Positions 55,001 to 64,000 of a stretch of 64,000 bases of DNA are shown here, one piece after another (position 1 is the stretch's first letter; the number at the start of each line of letters is the position of its first letter). The stretch is from Trema orientale. Taxonomy: Eukaryota; Streptophyta; Magnoliopsida; Rosales; Cannabaceae. The stretch covers positions 52,936 to 116,935 of the forward strand of contig JXTC01000276.1 in NCBI GenBank assembly GCA_002914845.1. The letters are read 5' to 3'. Under the pieces are notes generated by a model. It saw only the letters and a program-made list of their open reading frames with translations, was not told the origin of the DNA and made no database searches. The position numbers and the translations under genes are program-made.

Positions 55001-56314
55001 ATGAAGGTTGAAGTTTTCTCAAATGAGTTTATCAAACCCTCTTCTCCAACCCCTGACCATCTCCGCCGTTACCAGCTCTCCTTCCTCGATCAATTATCTC
55101 CGTGCTCCTATAATCCTTTCATTTACTTCTACGCATTAAACGACGAAAGCGAGTCTAGCATCGCCAACATAACCCTTAAGCTTAAGAAGTCTTTGTCCCA
55201 AGTCCTAACCCTTTACTACCCTCTTGCCGGAAGATTCACAAACGACAGTTTCGTCGACTGCAACGACAACGGCATTCTCTTCTTGGAAGCTCGAGTGGTT
55301 AAGAGCCAAGTCTCTGATGTTATCAGTAATGCAGTACCATGCGAACTACTCAACAAGCTCTTTCCTTTCCAACTCGATGAAATCGCCGAGTTACCCCTCG
55401 GAGTCCAACTCAACATCTTTGAAAGCGGAGGAATTGCTCTTGGCGTATGCATTTCGCATCGGCTTGCGGACGCTTTGTCTTGTCTTGTCTTCGTCCGAAG
55501 TTGGATGGCCATTGCTCGTGGCGAAGAGAATGGCGTAGTTCGTCCCGAATTTGTTTCAGTTGAGCTCTTCCCGCCAATTAATACAGGCGGGTATGATCCA
55601 CATATATTCATGTCAAAGCTTAGTACAATTGTAACAAAGAGATTTGTGTTTGAAGCTCCTATTGTTGAAGCACTTAGATCCAAATATGATACAGAAACTA
55701 GAACAAGTGAAGAAAATAACTCTAAACGGCCTTCGCGTGTTGAGGCCGTATCCACTTTCATATGGAGCCGTTTCGTGGCCGCAACTAAAGTTGAATCCGA
55801 ACCCGAAAAGTTGTACACGGTTCATCACGCGGTGAATCTCCGTTCAAGGTTTGATCCACCATTGCCGGAGCACTCTTTTGGAAACTATTATCGAACTTCC
55901 ACGACAAGTCCATCCGCAGTAAGTAATCTTGGGGGTCTGGCTAAGAAGATGGGAGAAGACGTGAAAAAGATTGACAAGGGTTTTGTGGAGAAACTTCGAT
56001 TTCGGGGAGATGAGTTCTTGGCTTCTCTAATGAAAGGTACAAATAATGGATACATCAAAGGAGAGGTGGTCCCATTAGCGTTCACTAGTTTGTGTAGGTT
56101 TCCACTTTACGAAGCTGACTTTGGATGTGGAAAGCCCACATGGGTGGGTTCAGCTGCTCGATGTTACAAGAATTTAGTTGGTTACATGGACGACAAAACG
56201 GGCCATGGAATTGAGGCTTACATTTGCTTGAAGCCAGAAGAAATGGCTAAGCTTGAAGCGGATACAGAGTTTCTCGCATTGGTGTCTCCAACTGATCCAA
56301 TTATTGCTTCCTGA
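55001..56314 (+). CDS. BAHD acyltransferase, vinorine synthase-like, DFGCG type (array gene 10)
   Basis: A complete intron-less gene of 437 residues. HRLAD is at 153-157. The second motif reads DFGCG at 373-377: the Trp of the family motif is Cys. Gene 11 has the same change, and both lack the VEVIS start (MKVEVFSNEFIKPSSPTP). Other shared group traits are AGRFT for AGRVK, PLGVQLN for ALGVQLN, and VCISHR for LCISHQ. The TSLCRFPLYEADF segment and HGIEAYICL follow. Start chosen at 55001 because the upstream frame begins at a TTG. A frame-perfect gene, so the motif change is not simple decay. Expected acyltransferase; substrate unknown and possibly different from genes 1-9. Confidence 0.94.
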   Translation: MKVEVFSNEFIKPSSPTPDHLRRYQLSFLDQLSPCSYNPFIYFYALNDESESSIANITLKLKKSLSQVLTLYYPLAGRFTNDSFVDCNDNGILFLEARVVKSQVSDVISNAVPCELLNKLFPFQLDEIAELPLGVQLNIFESGGIALGVCISHRLADALSCLVFVRSWMAIARGEENGVVRPEFVSVELFPPINTGGYDPHIFMSKLSTIVTKRFVFEAPIVEALRSKYDTETRTSEENNSKRPSRVEAVSTFIWSRFVAATKVESEPEKLYTVHHAVNLRSRFDPPLPEHSFGNYYRTSTTSPSAVSNLGGLAKKMGEDVKKIDKGFVEKLRFRGDEFLASLMKGTNNGYIKGEVVPLAFTSLCRFPLYEADFGCGKPTWVGSAARCYKNLVGYMDDKTGHGIEAYICLKPEEMAKLEADTEFLALVSPTDPIIAS

Positions 56315-57741
56315 TGAGTGAGCGTGCGCATGGTGCTTCACTACCAAGTGGGACTGATCTCTAGAGGTACCAAGAAAATGTCAAGGGCAATAATATAGTT
56401 AGAATCTATGTAGTGATCATGCTTCATGGCTAATAATGGAACAATCAACAAGTGATTCGTTTACAATTTGTTTGTCTGCCATTTAATTTGCTCGTCGTAA
56501 CGTAGATAATTTTTTATGTATTGATTACAATATTAATTTGCACGTCGTGACTTAATCGTTTATGTTTTACCCCAATTAATTTATGCTATATAATTAATTA
56601 ATTAATCAGTAGTAAAGTTGTCGGCAATATATTCAAGTCCGTAAAGTAGACGACAAAGGGGTTTTAACGAGTAATCCACATGCATTCGATTTTCTCTAGT
56701 AAGCTCACAATTATGTGCGTTATTGAATTAATTCACGTGCCGTCCACTTGATTAATTATTGTTTAAAATAAAAATTTTAAAAAAAATCGTTATAAAAGGC
56801 CATCATTAGTGCCAAAAATTGAAAATCATGAGTGAACATACGAGATTGATCAGAAACTGTACAAGAACTTCTGGTGAAAATATAGTATATCTGTAATAAA
56901 CCTATGATTTTTTTTATTAAAAAAAAAAAGAACGAAAAAAAAAAACAGGTACGCAAAAAGAGCAGAGCACACATTTGCAAAATTCATCCCGCACCCTCCG
57001 CCCCGAGATATATTAACAATGAAAAAAATAAGTAAAAAAAAAAATCTCCGGTCAATTCGATGAGGGTTAATTTACTCTCTTTCTTCCTGTATATGGACAA
57101 GTAGAAAAGAAAAAGTATACATGTGGGTTGATCAAAGTGCGACTGAAATTCATAGATAATGATGAATATTATATTTGTTTTGATTGATGGGGAAGCAGAA
57201 GTATATTCGAACAACTAAACTTGGAGGTTAATTAATGCGTCTTACGGATTAACACAAATCACTTAGATTAGGAAAGTCACGGAGCTTATTATGAAAAAAT
57301 TCTCTGATAATGACAAGTATTAGAAGACTTTTGAGACTTTTATAATCTATTATGAAAAAGACTTTTGGGACTTAGTTTATCCTCTTAATTTTGTGTGCAT
57401 ACAGCCAGATAGCGTAGTTTGAGGTAGGCCGGTGAAAATAATCCTCTTAATTTTGTGTGCATACAGCCAGATAGCGTAGTTTGAGGTAGGCCGGTGAAAA
57501 TACTCTCTGGGTCCTAATTCTGTGGCAACCAACGTGTAAAATACTATATGGCAATATGGATAAATCAAGTTAGGTAAGGGGTATATGATTCCATAGCACA
57601 AAAAAGGTAAATAATGGGTTTGGTTGTCTTATCCTTAATTTCAACGCCTTCACGCATTAGCTAACAAATTCGAAGTGGAACGCGTTTTTTTTTTTTCTTC
57701 TCTATTCATTATTGCCTCGAAGACCTTATGGTACAAGCTTC
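56315..57741. other. Intergenic region between BAHD genes 10 and 11
   Basis: AT-rich, with a tandem 62-bp repeat (listed separately) and A/T homopolymers. The TATA signal of gene 11 is weak (TTTAAATA near 57742-57749). No gene. Confidence 0.4.
57381..57504. repeat. 62-bp tandem duplication upstream of gene 11
   Basis: 57381-57442 and 57443-57504 are near-identical copies of a unit running from CCTCTTAATTTTGTGTGC to CCGGTGAAAATA, about 320-445 bases before the ATG of gene 11. Confidence 0.9.
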
Positions 57742-57825
57742 TTTAAATAATGTTCAACGTAGGTTGAATTAGTACTCACATACTGTTCTGTTAGCTTTTA
57801 GGGCCTCAAAGTTTTGTTTTAAAAA

Positions 57826-59160
57826 ATGAAGGTTGAAGTATTCGCTAAGGAAACTATCAAACCCTCTTCCCCAACCCCTGACAACCTCCGCCATTACCAA
57901 CTCTCTTTCCTTGACCAAATATCTCCCAGAGCCTATAGTCCTTTCCTTTACTACTACGCACTAAACAATAGTGAAAGTGACTCCAACTATAACATCGTAG
58001 ACGTATCCGACAAGCTTAAGAAATCTTTGTCCAAAGCCTTAACCCTTTTCTACCCTCTAGCTGGAAGATTCACGGACGACTTTGTGGTCGACTGCAACGA
58101 TGATGGGGTTCCTTACTTTGAAGCTCGAGTACTCAAAACACAACTGTCCGATGTCCTCAAGAACCCAATCCCAGTTGAACTCAACGATCTCCTTCCATTT
58201 CCAATCGACGAATTCGCTGAGTTACCCCTTGGCATCCAGCTCAACATCTTTGGATGTGGCGGAATCGCCATTGGCGTCTGCCTTTCCCATCGGATCGCGG
58301 ATGCTTTGTCTTGTCTAGAGTTTACAAGAAGCTGGATGACCATTGCTCGTGGTGAAGAGAATAACGTAGTACCTCCTACCTTCATTTCGGCATCCCTTTT
58401 CCCTCCAAAGTATATGGACGGTTTTGATCCGACTCTCTCTCTCCAAAAGAAGAACACATTCATAACAAAGTTGTTTGTGTTTGATACTCGTAAAGTTGGA
58501 GCTCTCAGAGCAAAATACGAGGAAAAAACAAGTGGAGAAACTAATTCGAAACAGCGGCGGCTTTCGCGTATTGAGGCCTTATCTGCTTTCTTATGGAGCC
58601 GTTTTGTGGCCGCAACCAACTTAGATGTTGCACGCAGCTTCTGTACTATTTTTCATCCCGTGAATATTCGTCCAAGGTTCGATCCGCCAATGCCGGAAAA
58701 TTCTTTCGGCAACTACTATCATTCTTGCGTAACATTTCCGTCGTTCGTCGATACTAGTACTACTGGGGAAGATAAAGAGTACTGTTATGGCCTGGCGAGG
58801 AAAATAGGAGAAGAGTTGAGAAAGATCGACAAAGACGTCGTTAAAGATCTTCAAGGAGTTGAGAAATCAGACGAGTACTTCGATTCACTCAGGAAAGGTG
58901 CTGAGAAATTTGCCAAAGGAGAAGGGGTTGCGTTAGTCTTCACCAGTTTGTGTAGGTTTCCTCTCTACGAAGCTGACTTTGGATGTGGAAAGCCAGCTTG
59001 GGTGAGTTCAGCTGATCGATGTTTCCCGAATATAGCTGGTTTTCTAGACAACAAGAAGGGAGATGGAATAGAGGCTTATATTAGCTTGAATCCAGAAGAT
59101 ATGGCAAAATTCGAAGTTGATGAAGAATTTGTCTCTCTTTTGTCCCTCCATTTTGAGTGA
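57826..59160 (+). CDS. BAHD acyltransferase, vinorine synthase-like, DFGCG type (array gene 11)
   Basis: A complete intron-less gene of 444 residues and the last copy in the window. HRIAD is at 155-159 and DFGCG at 384-388, the same Trp-to-Cys change as gene 10. The N-terminus is MKVEVFAKETIKPSSPTPDN. The region after SLFPP (KYMDGFDPTLSLQKKNTFI) and the central linker are longer than in gene 10. EHSFGN reads ENSFGN. The C-terminus SLLSLHFE is unlike every other copy. It is the most diverged intact member beside gene 10. Expected acyl-CoA-dependent acyltransferase in the cytosol; substrate unknown. Confidence 0.94.
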   Translation: MKVEVFAKETIKPSSPTPDNLRHYQLSFLDQISPRAYSPFLYYYALNNSESDSNYNIVDVSDKLKKSLSKALTLFYPLAGRFTDDFVVDCNDDGVPYFEARVLKTQLSDVLKNPIPVELNDLLPFPIDEFAELPLGIQLNIFGCGGIAIGVCLSHRIADALSCLEFTRSWMTIARGEENNVVPPTFISASLFPPKYMDGFDPTLSLQKKNTFITKLFVFDTRKVGALRAKYEEKTSGETNSKQRRLSRIEALSAFLWSRFVAATNLDVARSFCTIFHPVNIRPRFDPPMPENSFGNYYHSCVTFPSFVDTSTTGEDKEYCYGLARKIGEELRKIDKDVVKDLQGVEKSDEYFDSLRKGAEKFAKGEGVALVFTSLCRFPLYEADFGCGKPAWVSSADRCFPNIAGFLDNKKGDGIEAYISLNPEDMAKFEVDEEFVSLLSLHFE

Positions 59161-59581
59161 CAAAAAATAATAGTGTCTTGTGTTTAAACAAGTATTCGAG
59201 ATGTTTTGTTGTTTATTTATTTTTTGTGTTGTGTGTTTGCTGGTTTATGTTGATTATCAATAATAAGTGGCATCCATTATATATCCCAGTGTAGTAAATT
59301 TAGTTCTGCAACACAAATTTGTGTCCACTTTTTAATCACATATCCTCGCGAAGCGCAAGGGATCCACATCTTATAAAGTAAATTTATCAACATTTTCATT
59401 TTCAAAAAATTATAAATACCCAAAATTTTAAAATATACACAACTAAAGTAAGGGTTAACTGCAAAAAAATTCATAAAGTTTAACTTTTTCAGAATTTAAA
59501 TCTTATATTTTAGATTCTACAAAAAAAAAAAAAAAATTTCTATTTTGAAATTTAAATTTTTTTTATATCTGTCTGTCCATA
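59161..59581. other. 3' flank of BAHD gene 11
   Basis: AT-rich flank without a gene; an A run at 59521-59536. The base triplet ATA just before 59582 is the left target copy of the next element. Confidence 0.4.
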
Positions 59582-62500
59582 CACTACAAGAAAACAAACT
59601 TATAGTGACGACATCTATAGCAATGACATGATGTCGTCACTATAGGGTCCTCTATAGCGATGACATTTTTATGTTGTCGCTATAGTTTTGGCAGGCAAAA
59701 ATAGCGCCATATCTCATGCCAAAAATTATACTATACACTTTATAGCAACGACAAATGTCGTCGTTATAGAGTTTACTTAATAAATTTTAATTTTTTTAAA
59801 GGTAAAAAGAATAAAAAATTAAAAAAAATATATATTTAACCTATAACAACGACATTTGTTGTCGCTATAAATTTTATTTATTAAATATTATTTTTTTTAA
59901 AATGTAAAAATAATAAAAATAAAAAATAATAATTAATTTTATATATTTAACCTATAGTTGTATAATAAAAACTTAAATATTTTTCTTCTTCTTCTATCCT
60001 CGTATTCATTCACTCACTCTCTCTAAACCCCACTCTCTCTCATTTCTCACTAATATATATACTCACATATATATATGCATATCTATTTTTTTTTCTTTTA
60101 TGTATTTATGTGAGTATTTTGTTATAAATACTAGTTTTTTGTTTCTTTGATTAATTATTACTCAGGTTTATGTTATTTTATATTTCAAGTTGTTTCTTAA
60201 TTAGAGAGGTAAGTTTCCCTAAATTCTAATGCAGTCTAATTGATTTTTTAAATATATGGATTAATTAATGTTTTAGATATTTCTATGAATATGTGGATTT
60301 TGTGTTATAATTTTGTGAAGCATTTATTAATTTAAGGTTGAATATAATTTTTTTGAAATACATATTTTGGTTTATGAAATTTATTAATAGTTTGACTTTA
60401 GAGTATAGAATATGTTTGTTAAAGAATGTTAATTTTAATTTTTGACTTTGATTTTGAGTTTTTTTCCGTAGTTTTTTTCCGGATTAATTTTAATTCTTGT
60501 GTGTATAACCTTATTGTTTATCTTTTAAAAGTATGATTTAAGAATTAATTTAGATTAATTAAACTAATTATAATTTGTTTTTTAAATCTGTGATATCTAT
60601 AACGATGACTATAAAAACCCAGTTTTTTAAGGGGTAAAATGGTCTTTTGATCAGTTTTTTTAAAAAAAAAAACAGATTATATATATGTATGTTCTCTCTT
60701 TTCTCTCTCTCCCCGTCGACTCCCTCTCTTTCTCTGTTTTCTCTCGGCGTCGAAGGAAGGAGAAGCCGCGACTGCTGCTCCGGCCACCGTCTGGCCTGCC
60801 CACCGACTGACGAAGGGTCCCCGTGATGCCACGAAGCTCCGCCGCCCCTCGCTAGCCGCTGCCGGTCGTCTGTTCGCCGGAAAACTCCATTGAAGCCGTT
60901 TGAAGCTTTTTTGGATTTTTGGCCGCCGGCGAAGATTCCGGCCACCATCTGACTCCAAACTAGTACCGTTGGATTCGTCTCGACGCCAGCTTTCATTTCC
61001 GACCACCCACAACTGTTAACTTAGCTCCAGTGAGAAGTTGGATACTGTAGCAATTTTATATTATTTAATTTTTGTGGTATTTTCGTAATTATTTCGGAAA
61101 TGAATTATTTTGCCCGAGAAAATTATACCACGTGAAAGAGGAGATTGAAACAAGAAATATCATGATTTTAAAGTGTTGAAGCGGTATCCGAAAGGGCGTT
61201 AATTATTGATATGAGAAAGTGGTATTTTTCTAATTATTCTCAAAATGTGGTATTTTTATAATTCTCGGATTTTTGAGCCCATTTGATGCTCGGGACCTCG
61301 AACCTGAGTTCTGACTTCGAATTTGGACTCAGTGAGGTCGAGACATGAATTTTGATATAAAATACCACTATGTTTCGTTGTGAAACGAAAATTACAATTT
61401 CGTGGCATAAATTGCATCATTTTACGTGCCACAGGCCCGAGGCCCAAATTAATTGAATTATATATCTAATCCAATATTTTTGGGTGCTCTGAATTCAGTG
61501 GTGACCTTCGTTTCGCAATTTGAGGCTTCGTTTGGAAAGTCACCCATCAAAGCGAGCTCACGGGATCCCGAAACGACCCTTGGAGTAACCGGGTGACCAA
61601 CGGGAGAATCTACGGGCGCCAATAGTTTAGTCTAGCTATCCAGGCGAGGTAGGAGTTCAATTATCAAGTTTTGAACTTATTTTGATTTAAAATGTACATT
61701 ATAACCTATTTCTTGAAATTGTCAAATTTCATAGATTAAATGATTTGATTGGATATTTTGTGAACTGCTGAATATATTGGATTGTTTTGGGATTGGTTTA
61801 TAAGATTTTATGCAAGTTTAAAATTTTAGTTTTGGGAAAATACAGCTGTTATGCTGCCCGATTTTCTGTAAATCCCAGAATAATACCAAATGAGTTTTAA
61901 AGCATGATTTCTTGATATACTTGATGCATAGTTATTACATACTCTGTGAAATGTTGTACCTACCATAGAATCACACACTTGAGTTCTATTTTAGCATCAT
62001 GGTATTTAGATCGCTGGCGAGTTACTGCAGTGCTAGGTGAGAGACCTAGGCACCTGCGCAGGATTTGCTGGCACACCTCCGGGTAGTGTCAGGATACTGG
62101 GTACCTCTGTTCAAGAGGTATTACAGGACCGTGATGAGAGGATGAGAGCTCATACTTATATTTGGTTGATTTATGATATGTACAACATGGTGACTTTGGT
62201 TTTGATTTTGAATTTGAATATGTGATTACTCTTGATCATTTGCAAACTTGTTTTATAATTGGGTTTTGGTAATGTACTAACCATGCAGGTTTCAAAAGTT
62301 GCATTCATACTAAACAGGTAATTGAATTTCTACTGAATATGTGAATGCTCACCCTCTTATCTTTCCCTTCTCAGGTGGTGTACAGTGTGACTTGGGCAAC
62401 TCCGGAGCGGAGTGACTAAGACTGGAAGATTGTTCTAGTTTAGTAGTTGGTAACTACTTAATAACTCATTTTGGAATTGTAATAACATTTAAGGCTCATA

Positions 62501-63017
62501 CTTTGGATTTAACCTGTATTATCTATTATGCTTACTTGTGATGACAATGGTGATGCATATGTATGTTTTATTACTATTATTAACAGTCTATGTCTAGTGG
62601 TGATCACAAACTGTGGGAATTTATAATTTGAACTATTTTTATAAACTTTTACAGAAGCTGTCGTTTTTCAACTAGCTGTCGTTTTTCTGAAAAATTAAAG
62701 TTTCTAAAATTTTTTAAAACAAATTATGAATTTTCACTTGTGAAATTCCCCTTCTGCCACTGGTCTGGAGTTTGGGTCGTGACAATGACATTTGTCGTAG
62801 CTATAGGTATTAATTTGTATAAATTTTTTTAAAAAGATGTATCAATAGCGACGACATTTTATCGTAGCTATAGGTCATATATAAGGGGTCTATACTGACT
62901 GACCTATAGCGACGACTACATTACGATGACTTTGTCGCCGCTATAGATCTATAACGGTGACAATCTGATCTATAGCAACGATAAAAGTCATCGCTATAGA
63001 GCATTATTCTTGTAGTA
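59582..63017. mobile_element. CACTA-like non-autonomous element with a nested solo LTR
   Basis: Starts CACTACAAGAAAACAAAC and ends TTATTCTTGTAGTA (the mirror end, last base G to A). Flanked by ATA on both sides (59579-59581 and 63018-63020), the 3-bp duplication expected for CACTA elements. Both subterminal parts hold many TATAGCGACGAC-type words in both orientations (59600-59870 and 62785-63000). Removing the nested solo LTR (60610-62784) leaves about 1.26 kb. No transposase frame is seen. Confidence 0.75.
60610..62784 (+). mobile_element. Solo LTR C (2,175 bp) with ATGAC target duplication
   Basis: Same family as solo LTR B: left end TATAAAAACCCAG (TA for TG), then GGTAAAATGGTCTTTTGATCAG; right end TTTGGGTCGTGACA. 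Perfect 5-bp direct repeats ATGAC at 60605-60609 and 62785-62789. Taking it out joins the two parts of a CACTA subterminal word (CTATAACGATGACATTTGTCG), so the order of insertion is clear. The left half is polypyrimidine- and GC-rich. Confidence 0.9.
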
Positions 63018-63020
63018 ATA

Positions 63021-64000
63021 TTTTGAAAATTTATTTCAATTAAATTACGAATCTAGACACACAGGTTATGTTATTTGCATTTCCAACTAGTTAAAAAACA
63101 ATTATAATAAAAACTGTTTGGACTATTATAAATCGAGCAAAATGTGATGAAGGGAGGATACCAATAAATACAACTTAAGATGAGAAGAGATTGTAAGTTG
63201 TTATTACACATCTCATATTAATTGTGTCCAAATATTATATTCTTAAGGCTTATTGAAATAAAAATATCTTGACTTTTAATTTTTTTTTGCAAAAAAACTG
63301 GATTTTGAATTTCAGCAAATTAATGCCCTTGTGCTTCAAATTTTGCAAATTAATTTATAGGAATTCAAAAGTTAGAGTATTTTTTACAGAAAAATTAAAA
63401 ATCAGGTATTTTTATGTCATTAACCCTATTCTTAAAGAAAAAAATAAATGATCCGACAATTGAAAACTTCGTCTACTCGTTCTACCTCTTTTTGTCAAAA
63501 AGAAAAACGTAGAAAGAGCCTTTCAAGAACGCTGGAGGCGGGGGTTCGGGATCAGACCGTGTACGGTGGAAAGAGCCTACGTTTAGATACGGATTGGAAG
63601 TTGATCAGCTTAAGGGACATGATAGAAAAGGCGAAAGATTTTGTTTAATTAATTAGGAGAGTGTCTTTGGTTCGTCTCTGTTTAAGAAGATTGCCCTGTA
63701 CACAAAATGGCGGCATTGACCTTAAGCATGTACCTTTTTAATAGCGTACGGTAGGGTTTATTCTACTTTTTATTTTTTAAAATTAATGGAAAATTATGAA
63801 TCAAATGAACAAGTTTATGTAACTTTTAAAGGTATATTTTGCTATAATTGAGCTAATGAAGTTCAAACATAGTAGTTTGAATTAAAAAATAAATAAATGA
63901 AAAATCGAACATAGATTATTCACCTAAAGATATATAATTAAGGTTTGTGAGAAATGACTTTCTTTGTTTAGGCATGCTTGGGAAACATCAAGTTAGGTAA
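63021..64000. other. Intergenic region at the right edge
   Basis: No gene is assured. A 66-codon open frame on the + strand at 63448-63648 is richer in G and C than its surroundings (ending ..KAKDFV) and could be an exon or gene fragment of unknown origin, but I recognise no family. Confidence 0.35.

Noticed and set aside
33107..62225. A similar 62-81-codon open frame (LGTS..EVLQDRD..WLIYDMYN) in all three copies of the solo LTR family
   Set aside because: It starts at non-ATG codons, and most differences between B and C change the amino acid (for example Asn/Asp, Asp/Gly, Cys/Arg). The conservation is that of the LTR itself, not of a protein.
1..64000. CRISPR arrays, bacterial operons or phage genes
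   Set aside because: The repeats are plant transposons and minisatellites with no spacer pattern, and all recognisable genes are plant BAHD enzymes.

Overview
The window is nuclear plant DNA, most likely from a eudicot: it is AT-rich, has long A/T runs and (TA)n stretches, intron-less plant enzyme genes with plant-type TATA boxes, and dense plant transposon debris (solo LTRs, CACTA-like elements, Mutator-like MITEs, SINEs, a LINE). I cannot name the species from the sequence alone.

The gene content is almost a single family. Eleven intact, single-exon BAHD acyltransferase genes of the vinorine-synthase-like clade lie head to tail, all on the + strand, with start codons at 6115, 10943, 14816, 18944, 22560, 25551, 28845, 38679, 49867, 55001 and 57826. 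Each encodes 434-444 residues. Each keeps the HxxxD catalytic motif near residue 153-158 and the DFGWG motif near residue 373-384; the last two carry DFGCG instead. Decayed relatives are also present: a half gene at 319-1243 cut by an LTR element, a 3' fragment at 30401-30927, and a tiny echo at 20297-20343. By indels and motifs the copies fall into neighbouring groups: 1, 2 and 5 alike; 7, 8 and 9 alike; 10 and 11 clearly apart. This fits repeated tandem duplication. The upstream regions are also recognisably related, so the duplicated unit was gene plus promoter.

Region by region: 1-1243 is an LTR end and the gene it broke; 2341-3723 is a LINE remnant; 6-31 kb is the compact array of genes 1-7, spaced 3-5 kb, with MITEs and short tandem duplications between them; 31-38.6 kb is transposon-filled, with two solo LTRs of one family in opposite orientation; 38.7-40 kb is gene 8; 40-49.8 kb is a second transposon block (hAT-like and CACTA-like repeats, and an LTR nested inside another LTR) that has split the ancestral upstream region of gene 9; 53.3-54.6 kb is a solo LTR just upstream of gene 10; 59.6-63.0 kb is a CACTA-like element with a 2.2-kb solo LTR nested in it.

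The genes probably work as related acyl-CoA-dependent O-acyltransferases in the cytosol, acting on alcohol groups of specialised metabolites (alkaloids, terpenoids or similar). The substrates cannot be read from the sequence. No other pathway gene type is visible, so this is an enzyme-family array and not a demonstrated multi-step metabolic cluster. The clearest non-coding results are the insertion-site duplications I could read directly for four MITEs, four solo LTRs, a SINE and a CACTA-like element.
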